DNA of 64,000 nucleotides. Origin: Hyphomicrobium sp. GTDB taxonomy: Bacteria; Pseudomonadota; Alphaproteobacteria; Rhizobiales; Hyphomicrobiaceae. The DNA lies in the NCBI RefSeq assembly GCF_003987855.1, contig NZ_RXIZ01000007.1:101648-165647 (forward strand). The letters run 5' to 3'. Below are positions 29,929 through 41,051 of this stretch, piece by piece. Positions within the stretch are counted from its first letter, which is position 1. Every line of letters begins with the position of its first letter. The notes under the pieces were generated by a model. It was not told the DNA's origin. It did no database searches and saw nothing but the letters and a program-made list of their open reading frames with translations. The translations under genes and the position numbers were made by a program.

Positions 29929-31107
29929 TTACAACATTTGTCGCGGATCGAAAGTCCAGTCGATGACCTTCCAGCCACCTTCATATTTGTCAGGCGGCAG
30001 ATGGAATGGGGAGCACATGCGCACGGCTCGCAGGGCGGCTTCCGCGTAAACCTGTCCGGCCGTCGTGTTTGGCGCAGACGTTACCCGCGGATCGGAGGCC
30101 AGCGACCCGTCCGGGTTGAGTTCCCAATGGAGTTCAACGACAGGGACTTCATCGCCGCCGCCCGTTCCAGGTGGGCGCCAGCAGCCGTTGAGTTGCGATT
30201 TGAGCATACCTTTGAGCAAGTCCTGCTCGCGCGCCGAAAGCACAGTGTCCGTGCCGGTCGCAACGCCCGCTTCCTTACCCGTATCGAACGCGTCCGACTT
30301 TGAGCCGGACGCCTGCTGACCCTTCTTCCGCTTATCCTTGTCGAGCAACGCCTTGGGCGTTGCATCATCCGGCGACTTTTCGAGCAAAGACGCGATCTTG
30401 CTAGGATCGAACTGCTTCTTTGCAGCCTCGGCTTTCTTCTTCGCCTCTTCCTGCTTTTTCTTCTTGAGTTCAGCCGCCTTCTTTTTCTTTTCTTCCTCGA
30501 GCTTCTTTTTCTTCGCTTCGGCTTCCGCCTTCTTCTTTGCCTCTTCTGCGGCCTTCTTCTTGGCTTCCACCTCCGCCTGCTTCTTGGCTTCCTCGTCGGC
30601 CTTCTTTTTTGCTTCTTCAGCCTTCTGACGTTCTTCCTCTGCCTTCTTTTCTTCCGGCGTCGGACCGGGCTGCGGCTCAGGCGGAGGCGGAGTGGGCGCG
30701 GGAGGCGGCGTTTCCTCGATCTTCTTCGCTATCGGATCGGATTTCGGAGTCTCGGCCGGCGGCGGCGATGGCGGAGGTTCGGTAGCCTCCGGCGGCTGCG
30801 GTTCGGGCGGGGGCTCAGCCTTGGCCACCTGCTCTTCGGCGGGCGGTGGCGGTGGCGGCGGCGCGTTGGCAGGCTTCGGGGTGTCGTTCTTGTTTTCGTC
30901 GAGCGTCGGCTTGTCGTTCGACTTGGTATCGAGGTGCTTGGCGTCTTCGCTTCCCTGCTTGAGCCGCAGAAACTCAGAAGGCGTGATGAGTTCAGCCGAA
31001 ATCGCGGGCGTATCCGGCGTCAGCGGAGGCGCTGAATGCATGGACAGCAGCGCCCACCCAAGAAGCGAGGCGTGAAGAAGAATGGACAGAAAAAGTCCGA
31101 AGGGCAC
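29929..31107 (-). CDS. tolA: TolA: energy-transducing protein of the Tol-Pal system
   Basis: 392 residues. One N-terminal membrane helix (about 4-22), a Pro-rich part (80-150), a long Lys/Ala/Glu helix (about 150-235) that spans the periplasm, and a C-terminal TonB/TolA domain (290-392: LNGCWRPP, AALRAVRMCSPF with a cysteine pair). It couples the TolQR proton motor to TolB/Pal. GTG at 31107 is the first possible start after an in-frame stop and has only a weak ribosome site. Length and order after tolR are normal for the group. Confidence 0.92.
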   Translation of the reverse strand: MPFGLFLSILLHASLLGWALLSMHSAPPLTPDTPAISAELITPSEFLRLKQGSEDAKHLDTKSNDKPTLDENKNDTPKPANAPPPPPPPAEEQVAKAEPPPEPQPPEATEPPPSPPPAETPKSDPIAKKIEETPPPAPTPPPPEPQPGPTPEEKKAEEERQKAEEAKKKADEEAKKQAEVEAKKKAAEEAKKKAEAEAKKKKLEEEKKKKAAELKKKKQEEAKKKAEAAKKQFDPSKIASLLEKSPDDATPKALLDKDKRKKGQQASGSKSDAFDTGKEAGVATGTDTVLSAREQDLLKGMLKSQLNGCWRPPGTGGGDEVPVVELHWELNPDGSLASDPRVTSAPNTTAGQVYAEAALRAVRMCSPFHLPPDKYEGGWKVIDWTFDPRQML

Positions 31108-31274
31108 GGCTCAGCACCCATGATCAACAGAAGGCGGCACGTCCGTCCGCCGAAACTTGCACCAGCTCGGAGAAAGCGCACCCGCACAAGCCAAGCCTCG
31201 CGACGAACCGGTCTTCGAAGAGCGCTGAAGCGCGTCCATGTTCGTCATTTGCGTGGTCCCTTAGCGTTCGAGCG

Positions 31275-31727
31275 CTAGGTGCCTCCCTTCTCTCCATTCA
31301 GAACGAAGGACAGCTTCTTGAATCCACCCTGGTTGATGCGGCTCATGACCTCCATCACCGTTCCGTAGTTCACACCCTTGTCGCCGCGCACGAAGATCGT
31401 CTCGTCGTAGCCGTTTCCGGCGATGGCTTTGAGTTTCGTCGCCAGTTCATCCAGTTGAACCTGCGTGTCTCCGATGTATACGTCGCCGTTGGCCTTGACC
31501 GTCACTGCAAGCGGATCCTTTTTCGGCGTCGGTATTTCCTGCCCTTTTGATTCCGGCAGGTTGACGTCGATGCCCGTCTGCAGAAGAGGCGCCGCCACCA
31601 TGAAGATGATGAGGAGCACGAGCATCACGTCGACCATCGGGGTGACGTTGATCTCGCTCATCGGCATATGCTTGCCGCGTCGCCGGCCTCGACCGCCGCC
31701 ACCGCCAGCCTTGACGCTCATACCCAT
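31275..31727 (-). CDS. tolR: TolR: proton-channel subunit of the Tol-Pal system
   Basis: 150 residues, ExbD/TolR family. A basic, Gly-rich N-terminus, then one membrane helix with the essential aspartate D33 in NVTPMVDVMLVLLIIFM, and a periplasmic domain (55-145). It forms the ion channel with TolQ. The ATG at 31727 is four bases from the tolQ stop, so the two are cotranslated. An unannotated 167-base spacer separates it from tolA. Confidence 0.95.
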   Translation of the reverse strand: MGMSVKAGGGGGRGRRRGKHMPMSEINVTPMVDVMLVLLIIFMVAAPLLQTGIDVNLPESKGQEIPTPKKDPLAVTVKANGDVYIGDTQVQLDELATKLKAIAGNGYDETIFVRGDKGVNYGTVMEVMSRINQGGFKKLSFVLNGEKGGT

Positions 31728-31731
31728 CGGC

Positions 31732-32448
<717 letters not shown>

Positions 32449-32802
32449 TTCACCATCCATGTCGAAAAACTGCGATACCCGAGCACTGCTGCCCGGGCCG
32501 TGAAATTCCGGCTGCATTGGGACGCGCGGGATGCGAGCCCGATGAAGAAAGCGTCTGACGGCGTTATGTCGTCCACCCCGGCAACAAGCGCCCCCGCCAT
32601 CTGCACGTTGGGTTTAGAGCTTTTGCCGCCCAATATGACCAAACGAGGGCTTACTACATCCCTCGGCAACGACGCATCTTTGTGTTTATCCACGAAAAAC
32701 GCGGGCGTTGGCCTCTCCGGGAGCCATGACGGCAGGCCCCGCCCCTGTCAATCGGCGATCGGACGCAATCTTCAGCGCGAGGACAGATAAAGCCGCATCC
32801 CC
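32449..32802. other. Spacer between ybgC and tolQ
   Basis: About 350 bases on the minus strand without a convincing gene. A TTGACA (reverse complement of 32746-32751) could be a -35 for tolQRA, but the -10 at the proper distance is poor. If the long tolQ start is used, the last 69 bases are coding. Confidence 0.4.
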
Positions 32803-33294
32803 TTAGCGGGTCAGATCTTTCGCACTTTCAGCGTGCGCCTGAAAGGCTTCGCGCACGGCGGTGCTGAGGCGAAGAGGCTTACCGGAAATCGATATCAGAA
32901 CGACAATGACGTCGGCGGTGACGAGCCGAACGCCGTCGCGACTGATTGTCTGCTCGAGCGTAACGCTTGCGCCGCCAAGTTCCTTGACGCGCGTCTCCAC
33001 CTCTAGAAGATCGTCCATCCGGCCTGGCCGGGCAAAATCGAAAGTCATACGGCGGACCACGAACGCCGCCGGTTCGCTGCTGTCGGTTCCGTCGATCAGA
33101 CGACGGGCATCTGTCCCGAGGAGCCGCAAGAAGTCCGTCCGGCCGCGCTCAGCGTACCGCACGAACGACGCATGATAGACGACCCCACCGGCGTCCGTGT
33201 CCTCGAAATAGACGCGCACGGGAAGGATGTGCCGCTGCCCATCGGCATCCCGAACGATGCGGCCTGCGAGATCCGGCCATTGCTGCGCGCTCAA
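32803..33294 (-). CDS. ybgC: Tol-Pal-associated acyl-CoA thioesterase YbgC
   Basis: 163 residues, hot-dog fold. The catalytic EDTDAGGVVYHASF spans 31-44 with D34 as the active-site aspartate. Family members hydrolyse short acyl-CoA or acyl-ACP thioesters and are co-conserved with tol-pal, perhaps in phospholipid turnover. TTG start at 33294 with GAGGAGG six bases upstream; it overlaps the stop of the phosphoesterase gene by four bases (TTGA), so the two are translationally coupled. Confidence 0.93.
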   Translation of the reverse strand: MSAQQWPDLAGRIVRDADGQRHILPVRVYFEDTDAGGVVYHASFVRYAERGRTDFLRLLGTDARRLIDGTDSSEPAAFVVRRMTFDFARPGRMDDLLEVETRVKELGGASVTLEQTISRDGVRLVTADVIVVLISISGKPLRLSTAVREAFQAHAESAKDLTR

Positions 33295-34235
33295 GCCTCG
33301 CCTCCTCGCTCACTGCCGAGATTGACAACGACGATCTCGGGCGGAGACCCGAACCTGACCGGAAGCGACGAACAGCCTAGGCCGCCAGACACGATAAGAT
33401 GCCGCCCGCCTTCGACCTTGTGACCGTAGGCATAACGCGATCCGTAGATAGAAGGAACGATGGGGGCATAGCCCATGATGCGCACTTGGCCGCCATGCGT
33501 ATGTCCAGCGAGTGTCAGCGACACGCGGCTTGACACTTCAGGGAAGATATCCGGTTCGTGAACCATCAGCACCACCGGCGCATCATCGGTGATCTGGCGC
33601 ATCGTTCCCGGCAGATCGTCGACACCTTCGTATTCCGCAAGGCGAGTCGGCGCCGTCTCGTCATGACCGCCGCCATCACGTCGAAAAGCCCACTGATCAC
33701 CGAGCCCTGCGATCCAGAACGGATGACCATCCTTCTGAAGTCGAACTGCGGTATTCTGATAGACAGGAATTCCGACGGCTTTCAGCGCCAGGGCAGCTGG
33801 AGGCGGACCGGCTCGCCGCATCTGAACTTCGGCCGACTGCCACCAGTCGTGATTGCCAAGAATCGCATGCACGCCATAGGGCGCCTTGAGCTTCGCCAGA
33901 ACAGCGGCCCAAGCCTCGTTGCTGATCGGGCCAGAGTAAGAGCCAAGACGCAGCCCGACGACGAAGTCGCCGAGCATCAGAATGGCATCGGCGTTCAAGG
34001 AATTCGTCTGCTCGACGATCCTTTCGAGCCGTTCGATCGACATCCACGGCTCGCACACGTGCAGATCGGCAAGAACAGCGACGCGCAACTTGAGGCCCGG
34101 CGTCCAATTGGGCGGTGTTAGCTCGTAGCTGGTGACGTGCTCGTTGAATGCTTCCGCGACCGCATATCCGCTCAGCGCCGTAGAACCGACGCCGACGATG
34201 CCGGTCATCTTGAGAAGTGCTCGACGGGTGATCAA
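33291..34235 (-). CDS. Tat-exported metallophosphoesterase
   Basis: 314 residues. The leader begins ITRRALLKMTG, a twin-arginine motif followed by a hydrophobic stretch, so export folded with metals in place is likely. Metallophosphoesterase motifs: ADLHV (D-x-H), LGDFV, LGNHDWW, VMVHEPD and LAGHTHGGQ. It resembles the YaeI-like branch that acts on lipid phosphates or peripheral substrates, but this is only family resemblance. TTG at 34235 is preceded by GAGGAA five bases away and gives a clean Tat leader; an upstream GTG at 34274 would add 13 residues. Coupled to ybgC. Confidence 0.87.
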   Translation of the reverse strand: MITRRALLKMTGIVGVGSTALSGYAVAEAFNEHVTSYELTPPNWTPGLKLRVAVLADLHVCEPWMSIERLERIVEQTNSLNADAILMLGDFVVGLRLGSYSGPISNEAWAAVLAKLKAPYGVHAILGNHDWWQSAEVQMRRAGPPPAALALKAVGIPVYQNTAVRLQKDGHPFWIAGLGDQWAFRRDGGGHDETAPTRLAEYEGVDDLPGTMRQITDDAPVVLMVHEPDIFPEVSSRVSLTLAGHTHGGQVRIMGYAPIVPSIYGSRYAYGHKVEGGRHLIVSGGLGCSSLPVRFGSPPEIVVVNLGSERGGEA

Positions 34236-34335
34236 AGCAAATTCCTCGTAAACGGACCGCGTTGTAGCGCACACATACGCCGCGAAAAGCTGATCAAACC
34301 ATGAATATTTTAAGGTTTTGGGTAAAGGAGCGGCG

Positions 34336-35382
34336 TTAGGTCTCGTCTTCGTCCTGCTCGAAGATCGGAAGCTCCGGAGTACTCCCCCGAGCCGGACCGC
34401 TGGCCCCCAGATGTCGATACGCCTTAAGAGTGAGAACCCGGCCGCGCGGCGTCCGGCTCACGAAGCCCTGCTGCAGCAGATAAGGCTCAACGATCTCTTC
34501 GAGCGCATCGCGCGGCTCGGACAAAGCCGCCGCCAGCGTCTCGATCCCCACAGGACCGCCTTCGTAGTGTTTTAAGATACAACCGAGATAGCGGTGATCC
34601 AGAGCATCGAGGCCTTCGCCGTCGACCTCCAGCATCGTCAACGCCCGATCCGCAACTTCAGCATTGATGACCACGGCGCCTTCGACGGCAGCGAAGTCGC
34701 GAACGCGGCGAAGCAGGCGTCCGGCAATGCGCGGCGTCCCGCGCGAGCGCCGGGCGATCTCGCGCGCGCCATCGGTCGAGATCGCCGCGCCGAGCACACG
34801 CGCGCCGCGTCCGACGACCAGTTCAAGCTCCGCAATCGAGTAGAAATTGAGCCTGACGGGAATCCCGAACCGGTCGCGCAGCGGATTGGTCAGCAATCCC
34901 GCCCGCGTTGTGGCGCCGACAAGCGTAAACTTCGGCAGATCGATGCGAACTGATCGTGCCGCCGGTCCCTCGCCTATCATCAGGTCGAGCTGAAAGTCCT
35001 CCATCGCCGGATAGAGTATTTCTTCGACGGCCGGGTTGAGGCGATGAATTTCGTCGATGAAGAGCACATCGCGCTCTTCGAGATTGGTCAGCAGCGCGGC
35101 GAGATCGCCCGCTTTGGAAATCACCGGGCCCGACGTCGCCCGGAAGCCAACCCCGAGTTCTTTTGAGAGGATCTGCGCCAGCGTTGTTTTCCCGAGACCT
35201 GGAGGACCGGCAAACAGTACGTGGTCCAGAGCATCTCCGCGCCCGCGAGCCGCGGTGATGAAAACCCGAAGGTTGGCGCGTGCCTGTTCCTGCCCAACGA
35301 AATCGTCGAGCGACTGCGGGCGAATCGACGCCTCGAAGGCATCCGCCTCCTTTCGCACACTGCTGACGAGCCTCTCGGTCAT
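34336..35382 (-). CDS. ruvB: Holliday junction branch-migration ATPase RuvB
   Basis: 348 residues. AAA+ motor that drives branch migration with RuvA. Walker A GPPGLGKT at 59-66, Walker [11 protein letters not shown] near 110, sensor GATTRAGLL near 154-162, and a winged-helix C-terminus ([17 protein letters not shown]). The order ruvC-ruvA-ruvB is interrupted by one small membrane gene. Confidence 0.97.
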   Translation of the reverse strand: MTERLVSSVRKEADAFEASIRPQSLDDFVGQEQARANLRVFITAARGRGDALDHVLFAGPPGLGKTTLAQILSKELGVGFRATSGPVISKAGDLAALLTNLEERDVLFIDEIHRLNPAVEEILYPAMEDFQLDLMIGEGPAARSVRIDLPKFTLVGATTRAGLLTNPLRDRFGIPVRLNFYSIAELELVVGRGARVLGAAISTDGAREIARRSRGTPRIAGRLLRRVRDFAAVEGAVVINAEVADRALTMLEVDGEGLDALDHRYLGCILKHYEGGPVGIETLAAALSEPRDALEEIVEPYLLQQGFVSRTPRGRVLTLKAYRHLGASGPARGSTPELPIFEQDEDET

Positions 35383-35464
35383 GGTTTGTTCGTGAGGCTA
35401 TTCGGGGGCCCCGTCAAGTCGGCGCCGGTCGCGCGACCGCCAACGCAGTGGAAGTTCACGTTCC

Positions 35465-35893
35465 TCAGGCTTCCCGCAATATCCCACCGGCGATGAGAAG
35501 CGCCCGCATGCCGATCGCGATAAGGCCGGCTATGAAGGCAAGGAACGGCAAAGCTCCTCCGGCTGGGAACGGGAAGATGATCGCGCCTGCCATGAAAGCC
35601 AACACACCCGCGACAGCCGCATGCAGCCACCCATAGGTGCCCTGCTGGAGGACGAAGGGCGTCAGTCCCAGCGCCGCCACTGTTGCCGGAAGCGCGCTCC
35701 ACACGAACGCATCGACGGCGACTTCTCCGATCGATTCACCGGGATGCGGCGGGATGAACTTGTCGGCATACGGGCTCAAGAATTGGAGAAGAACGAAAAT
35801 GAGACCCGCAAAGAAAGGCGCCGCCAGCGAGGTGATCAACACCATCCAAAGCGTCCGCATGCCATTGTTGAGCTTGTCGTTAGATGACGGCAC
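35465..35893 (-). CDS. Small membrane protein inside the ruv cluster
   Basis: 142 residues with four hydrophobic segments (about 18-40, 60-80, 86-108, 112-138). The loop PPHPGESIGE lies between the first two. I do not recognise a family beyond an inner-membrane protein found at this position in relatives. It separates ruvA from ruvB, same strand, 36 bases after ruvA. Confidence 0.68.
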   Translation of the reverse strand: MPSSNDKLNNGMRTLWMVLITSLAAPFFAGLIFVLLQFLSPYADKFIPPHPGESIGEVAVDAFVWSALPATVAALGLTPFVLQQGTYGWLHAAVAGVLAFMAGAIIFPFPAGGALPFLAFIAGLIAIGMRALLIAGGILREA

Positions 35894-35929
35894 GGCTGCT
35901 TTCCTATGCGATAACGGCCCAGTGGACGA

Positions 35930-36559
35930 TCAGCGCGCCAATTCTTTCAGGCTGCGCTTGATGAGCCCCGGAGTATCGGCGCTCTCGCCAAGCTCCTGCG
36001 CGGCAACCGCAACCGCTGCATTGGCCTGAGCCGGGTTATAGCCGAGATTTGTCAGCGCCGAGAGAGCTTCCGCGAACGCCAGGCTGGATGGCGGAAGGTT
36101 CGTGGCCGGAGTGGCCGCACCGGGGCTGGCTGCCGGAATGTTATGACCGCTCAAGGAAAGCCCCGGCGCTTTATCCTTAAGTTCGGCGACAATGCGTTGA
36201 GCCAGCTTTTTGCCGACACCTGGCGCCTCCTCGACCGCCGCCCAGTTGCCGAACGCGACAGCATTGGCGAGGTCCTGCGGCGCCATTACGCCGAGCACGC
36301 TGAGCGCGACCTTGGCACCGACGCCTTGGATCGTTTGCAGTGTGCGAAACCAGCTGCGCTCGAATTCACTCTGGAAACCGAACAGCCGGATAGCATCCTC
36401 ACGCACGTGGGTATCGATCGTCAGGGCGACATCATCTCCCGGCTTCAGATTGCGAAGCGTTCGCGACGAGGCCTGAACCTCATACCCGACGCCATGAACA
36501 TCGATGACGAGATGGCTTTCGCCCACTGCGTCGACCTTGCCTTTGAGCTTGCCGATCAT
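35930..36559 (-). CDS. ruvA: Holliday junction DNA-binding protein RuvA
   Basis: 209 residues. N-terminal OB fold (1-62, [28 protein letters not shown]), two HhH motifs ([15 protein letters not shown] and [14 protein letters not shown]) that grip the junction, a flexible linker rich in Ala/Pro, and a UBA-like C-terminus that contacts RuvB ([14 protein letters not shown]). Its start overlaps the ruvC stop by four bases. Confidence 0.97.
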   Translation of the reverse strand: MIGKLKGKVDAVGESHLVIDVHGVGYEVQASSRTLRNLKPGDDVALTIDTHVREDAIRLFGFQSEFERSWFRTLQTIQGVGAKVALSVLGVMAPQDLANAVAFGNWAAVEEAPGVGKKLAQRIVAELKDKAPGLSLSGHNIPAASPGAATPATNLPPSSLAFAEALSALTNLGYNPAQANAAVAVAAQELGESADTPGLIKRSLKELAR

Positions 36560-37083
36560 GTTTCCGCAACCTTGGCGGCAAATGCCGCCGCCCGCTGGCG
36601 GCTGACGCGATGATGCGCATGCGTGATCGCGATTGCCAGCGCGTCTGCCTCATCGGCAGATTCGAACACGGCCTTGGGCAACAAAAAGGAAATCATGGCC
36701 TGGATCTGCTGCTTTTCGGCGTGGCCCGTCCCGGTGACCGATTTCTTGATCAGGTTGGGCGTATATTCGGCGACACGCAGGCCAAGCCGCGCAGGTGCCA
36801 AGAGTGCCGCCCCGCGCGCTTGCCCGAGCTTCAGGGTCGAGCGCGGATTTTCGTTGACGAACGTCTCTTCGACGGCGGCTTCCGACGGGCTGAAGCTTTG
36901 AATGACGCCCGTCACCGCATCAAAGAGGGCCGAAAGGCGATAGGCGAGATCGTCGTCTTTGGGCGGAGAAATCACTCCGGACGCAACGTAAACGAGCCGC
37001 ACGCCATCGCTCTCGATGACGCCCCAGCCAGTGCGGCGCAGCCCCGGATCGATGCCGATAATGCGAATCGTTCGTCCATTCAT
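36556..37083 (-). CDS. ruvC: Holliday junction endonuclease RuvC
   Basis: 175 residues. RNase H-like resolvase that nicks Holliday junctions. Catalytic acids: D12 in [13 protein letters not shown], the E72/E73 pair in [12 protein letters not shown], and the aspartates of [12 protein letters not shown] near the C-terminus. Four-base overlaps join it to ruvA downstream and to the large membrane protein gene upstream, so all three are translationally linked. Confidence 0.97.
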   Translation of the reverse strand: MNGRTIRIIGIDPGLRRTGWGVIESDGVRLVYVASGVISPPKDDDLAYRLSALFDAVTGVIQSFSPSEAAVEETFVNENPRSTLKLGQARGAALLAPARLGLRVAEYTPNLIKKSVTGTGHAEKQQIQAMISFLLPKAVFESADEADALAIAITHAHHRVSRQRAAAFAAKVAET

Positions 37084-39182
37084 ACCCTTCGCATAGCACG
37101 AACCGCATAGGGCGCCGAAGGCGTCATCGGCGGTGGCGGCAACGGCGGCGGCTTGGTGGCGTCGGCAACCTTGCCCGTCAGGATCGCATCGAGCGCTTCA
37201 GCGACATCGGGCTCGGTCCAGTATCCCGTATGCCCGCCCATACCCATCACATGATTGTCAACGCGCAGGCCCGGCGGGGCAGAGACCCGCCCACCGATGT
37301 AATCGTCGACGCGGTAGAGATTGATCCAGCACTTGAGGCGCGATGCAATCCCCATCGGAACGGGATTCGAAGCCGCGTATTCGCTGAAATATTTCTGGTA
37401 GATGCTCCCCAGCGGCGAACCGAACGTCAACAGCGCCGGCGCTGCATCGCCAAGCCGCGTGTATTGGGGACCGTTGTCCCTAAGGTAATCGTACACGATG
37501 ACCGATCCCTGGCTGTGCGCCAGAAAGATTATGCCGTCATATCCCTGGTTTTGCACGAAGTGCTCGAGCACCAGATTGAGCCGGCCCTGGATCCGCTCGC
37601 GCCGAAGACGGCGATGGCGCATCCGGAACACCGAAGGCACGAAGTAGGCGGCGGTCTCTTGCCGCGGCTGATAGTGATGATCGATGAGGTCGCGCGCGAA
37701 GTTAGCGACGTTGGCAACGCGTCGACCGAAGAAGAAGGGAAGAACCAAAGCGACGCCGGCAGCGACGGGCAGAATGTAGCCTCTAAGGTTCACGAACACG
37801 CGGTTGTTGTCGAGGTAAGGCTGGATGAAAACCAGCGCAAACACGATGAGGAAAGCCATGATCATCAGGCCGACCAACACCGGGTTGAAAAGCAGCCGGG
37901 GCATGTTTCGCGCCGTCTGTTCCAGGTCGTTGAGCCCTCGACGCGCCTTCATTTGCCGGATCTCGATCAGCATCATTCCTGCGATGATCAGCATCAGAAC
38001 AGTGACCGCCGTGGAGGCGTAGATGAACTTGAAGCGACCGATCCAGTCGAGTTCGATATCCGGGACCTGAACGAGTTTGGCGACGGGACTATCGGGTGCT
38101 ATTTGCTTCGCGGCGATCGCATTTTGAATGATGGGCCGCGCTTCCTTCATCGTCGTGATCGTCTCGGCGCGATTGAGCATCGGATAGATCGCGCTGACGA
38201 CCACCGTCGTCCAGAGCATGAATTGCATGATGAGAATGGCGATGCTCGTGGAGATCGTCGACAGCCGGGAACGGTCGCCCGTGAACCGAGCCCGCACCCA
38301 CGACAGAGCAAGGAGCACGGTGGCAAATACGATCAACCCGCCCCAGAAGCGCCAACCCCAAATGATGATCTTATACAGCCCATCGATGTAACAAGCGGGA
38401 TTTGCGGCACCCGCCGCGCATTCGAGTGTTTGTTGGCTCGCCGCCTTCTGCGGTCCGACCTTGAGCTCCGGGACATGCTTCAAAAGATCAAGAAGCGAGT
38501 TGTTGAACGTCAGCGCGAAAACAACCAACGCTGACACGGCGAGCCAAAACACCGTGTCGTACCAAGAATAGTCCTGCTGCCGGCTGATGCGGTAGAAGAC
38601 GTAAAGTGCGCCGACAAATATCACGCCGGTGACGATTAGGATCTGCTGGCGCGCATCCATCACGGTCGCCATCACACTCGGCGGCTCGAACAGGAATAGC
38701 GCACAAATCGCCGACGTTACGATCGTCAATGCCGCGCTCGGACCGCGGATCAGCCACCCGGCGATCCAAAGGATCTTACGCAGGGCCCAGGAGATTGCAT
38801 CGCGCGTCCGGTTCAGCATCGCATCCACGAGATGATGCGATTCAAAAATCACTCGGAAAAGTTGGAGGAGGGTGTTGACGCGCCCGGGTTGACCCTCGGT
38901 GAGGTCCGCCCAGTGCAGTTCAACAGCCTCAATCTCGATTCCGCTGTTGTGCGCCGCTCCCCGCCGGATCACCGGAAAGACCGGAGGCGGGTTGGCGACT
39001 TCCGGCTCCGAAACGCGGTTGTATTCGTTGGCGGGCGAAACGCTGTAGCCTGGCCGCGTCGCGGCGAGCGTATCGAGAACGGCGTTGACGCAATATCCGG
39101 GCTCGGTCTCGCCGACCCCATGGACGACGACCAGTCCGACGCGAACTCGACCTCTACCCCCCGATGGTCCGTCCGCCGCCAT
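37080..39182 (-). CDS. Large multi-span membrane protein with an alpha/beta-hydrolase motif
   Basis: 700 residues. The N-terminus holds [14 protein letters not shown], a strand-loop typical of alpha/beta hydrolases; then about seven or eight membrane helices fill roughly 120-500; a cytosolic C-terminal part has the nucleophile elbow AHSQGS with S557, a D626-D627 pair and H651 as a possible catalytic triad. So the hydrolase fold seems split by the membrane domain. The tail is Pro-rich. ATG at 39182 follows GGGAG by five bases. Its stop overlaps the ruvC start by four bases. Substrate unknown; a lipase/esterase acting at the membrane is a guess. Confidence 0.78.
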   Translation of the reverse strand: MAADGPSGGRGRVRVGLVVVHGVGETEPGYCVNAVLDTLAATRPGYSVSPANEYNRVSEPEVANPPPVFPVIRRGAAHNSGIEIEAVELHWADLTEGQPGRVNTLLQLFRVIFESHHLVDAMLNRTRDAISWALRKILWIAGWLIRGPSAALTIVTSAICALFLFEPPSVMATVMDARQQILIVTGVIFVGALYVFYRISRQQDYSWYDTVFWLAVSALVVFALTFNNSLLDLLKHVPELKVGPQKAASQQTLECAAGAANPACYIDGLYKIIIWGWRFWGGLIVFATVLLALSWVRARFTGDRSRLSTISTSIAILIMQFMLWTTVVVSAIYPMLNRAETITTMKEARPIIQNAIAAKQIAPDSPVAKLVQVPDIELDWIGRFKFIYASTAVTVLMLIIAGMMLIEIRQMKARRGLNDLEQTARNMPRLLFNPVLVGLMIMAFLIVFALVFIQPYLDNNRVFVNLRGYILPVAAGVALVLPFFFGRRVANVANFARDLIDHHYQPRQETAAYFVPSVFRMRHRRLRRERIQGRLNLVLEHFVQNQGYDGIIFLAHSQGSVIVYDYLRDNGPQYTRLGDAAPALLTFGSPLGSIYQKYFSEYAASNPVPMGIASRLKCWINLYRVDDYIGGRVSAPPGLRVDNHVMGMGGHTGYWTEPDVAEALDAILTGKVADATKPPPLPPPPMTPSAPYAVRAMRRV

Positions 39183-39350
39183 GCCTACTCCCGTACGCAG
39201 TGTACGCCCCAATCATAGTGCGTTTTGCCTGCAAAGCACGCTTCCCTCGCTTCGCAGCCGCAGCCCGTCTCGTAAAAACGCAAGATTTGGGCTTTAGTGT
39301 TGCGGGATGGATATCATATTGGCAATCCACCGCCAGCAACCGAGGACATG

Positions 39351-39665
39351 ATGGATCCGACCTTTGCCCACCCGAAGTGGATTGTGGCCGGCGTGGCGCT
39401 AATCCTTGGCGGTTTATGGCTGTTTCGCTGGGCGAGACGCAACGACAACAGCGCAGCCATCGCCGCCGCCACGACCGGGGCCGCCATTAACAAACTTCGG
39501 AAAAATTCCGTGAAGTCGGCGGGCATGCCTAGCCCTGCGGCTCGCATCAGCACGGCTGCGCGCTTCCGCAACTCTATGGCTCAGCTTCTCGGTATCGTCG
39601 GCATTCTTATGCTGATCGCCGGGCTGCTGGCCGCAGTCTTCGGCGTGTTCTATCCCGCGACCTAG
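39351..39665 (+). CDS. Small two-helix membrane protein
   Basis: 104 residues with hydrophobic helices at about 9-27 and 78-100 around a basic, Ala-rich loop. GAGGA is four bases before the ATG at 39351. No family recognised. Its stop overlaps that of the convergent yebC gene by four bases. Confidence 0.62.
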   Translation: MDPTFAHPKWIVAGVALILGGLWLFRWARRNDNSAAIAAATTGAAINKLRKNSVKSAGMPSPAARISTAARFRNSMAQLLGIVGILMLIAGLLAAVFGVFYPAT

Positions 39666-40411
39666 GCCGCGGTCAGCTTCTTCATTACCTCGTCAGAGAT
39701 TTCGAAGTTCGCGAAAACGTTCTGGACGTCGTCGTCATCCTCAAGCGCGGCAAGCAGCTTCATGATGCTTTGCGCATTATCTTCGTCCACCGATGTCGAA
39801 AGGTTGGGCTTCCAGATCGCCTTAACGGTCTGCGGTTCGCCAAGCTTCTTCTCCAGCGCCGCTGCGACGGTTCCCAGTGACTCAAACGCAGTCGTGATCA
39901 GGTGGCCATTGTCATCAGACTGAACATCATCCGCCCCGGCATCGATCGCTGCTTCCAAAACGGATTCTGCCGATCCTGCATCAGGTTTATAGGTAATTTC
40001 GCCGATATGATTGAACATGTGTCCAACCGAGCCGGTCGCGCCGAGGTTGCCGTTGTACTTTGTGAAAACGCTTCTGACGACGCCTCCGGTGCGATTGCGA
40101 TTATCGGTCAGGGCCTCGACGATGACCGCGACCCCACCCGGCGCATAACCCTCGTAACGGACGGCCTCGTAGGTCGCGAGATCGCCGCCCTGCGCTTTCT
40201 TGATAGCGCGTTCGATATTGTCTTTGGGCATGTTTTCCGCGCGCGCTTCCTGAATCGCGAGGCGCAAACGGGGGTTCATATCCGGATCGGGCGTGCCGGA
40301 TTTCGCTGCAACCGTGATTTCCCGCGCGAGCTTTGCGAAGAGCTTGGAACGCATGGCGTCCTGCTTGCCCTTGCGGTGCATGATGTTCTTGAATTGCGAA
40401 TGCCCGGCCAT
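39662..40411 (-). CDS. yebC: YebC/PmpR-family protein
   Basis: 249 residues, the usual length. The N-terminus ([18 protein letters not shown]) is the family signature (usually AGHSKWANI), followed by [23 protein letters not shown] and [19 protein letters not shown]. Members act as transcription regulators or, for some, relieve ribosome stalling at proline runs. It is a single gene upstream of the M23 peptidase in reverse order on the same strand. Confidence 0.95.
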   Translation of the reverse strand: MAGHSQFKNIMHRKGKQDAMRSKLFAKLAREITVAAKSGTPDPDMNPRLRLAIQEARAENMPKDNIERAIKKAQGGDLATYEAVRYEGYAPGGVAVIVEALTDNRNRTGGVVRSVFTKYNGNLGATGSVGHMFNHIGEITYKPDAGSAESVLEAAIDAGADDVQSDDNGHLITTAFESLGTVAAALEKKLGEPQTVKAIWKPNLSTSVDEDNAQSIMKLLAALEDDDDVQNVFANFEISDEVMKKLTAA

Positions 40412-40502
40412 GCTCGTGCTCGTCTGATGAGGAAATGCGGCTGAAGCACCGTCTTTTGCGCAACGGCTGCGCGCCGGTCAAGAGAGAGGCTTCCAGCCAT
40501 CT

Positions 40503-40982
40503 TCAGCGGCCGGAGAAGTAAGGCGTGGGGTCGACTGGCCGTCCGTCGCGATGTAGCTCGAAGTGAAGGTGCGGACCGCTCGAAATGCCGGTGGAGCCGA
40601 CGGTCCCGACTTTCTGGCCCGCGGCGACACAATCTCCGGCGGAAACAGCCACAAGGTCGAGATGTGCGTAAATCGTTTCCCAGCCCGCCCCGTGTTCAAC
40701 CACCACGTAGTTACCGTACTCGGCGTTAAACCGCGCCTCTCGGACGACACCCCCAGCGCTCGACACTACGGCTTCGCCCTTGACGCCGCTCAGGTCGATC
40801 CCGCTATGCATGCGCGTGATCATCAGCAGAGGGTGCATCGCCATTCCGAAGCTTTTCGAAATCTGGCCGGCGACAGGTTTCTGGAACACGGCAACAGAAG
40901 AGGGCCCCAGAACGGGGCAGCCGGCGCCAAAGCTTGGAGATGGCACCGCAAGCAACATCAACGCGAAAATCCGAGCCATCAT
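40503..40982 (-). CDS. M23-family peptidase (LytM fold), secreted
   Basis: 159 residues. Signal peptide (about 1-20, S-F-G-A cleavage) then a compact M23 domain: the zinc ligands are the H and D of MHSGIDLSG and the second H of GPHLHFELH; AYGNYVV-like strand NAEYGNYVVVEHG and IYAHL complete the fold. All ligands are present, so peptidoglycan endopeptidase activity is possible. No coiled-coil or LysM is attached. ATG at 40982 with GGGGTG six bases upstream; a longer in-frame start exists. Confidence 0.88.
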   Translation of the reverse strand: MMARIFALMLLAVPSPSFGAGCPVLGPSSVAVFQKPVAGQISKSFGMAMHPLLMITRMHSGIDLSGVKGEAVVSSAGGVVREARFNAEYGNYVVVEHGAGWETIYAHLDLVAVSAGDCVAAGQKVGTVGSTGISSGPHLHFELHRDGRPVDPTPYFSGR

Positions 40983-41051
40983 CGCTGCACCCCAGAGGAT
41001 GTTACGATTAGATGCCGAGATGAAGGCCAATCATTGGCGTCGCTTGCCCAA

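Noticed and set aside
30338-30628. Plus-strand frame rich in Phe, Ala and Ser opposite tolA
   Set aside because: It is the antisense reading of the Lys/Ala/Glu codons of the TolA helix and has no independent support.
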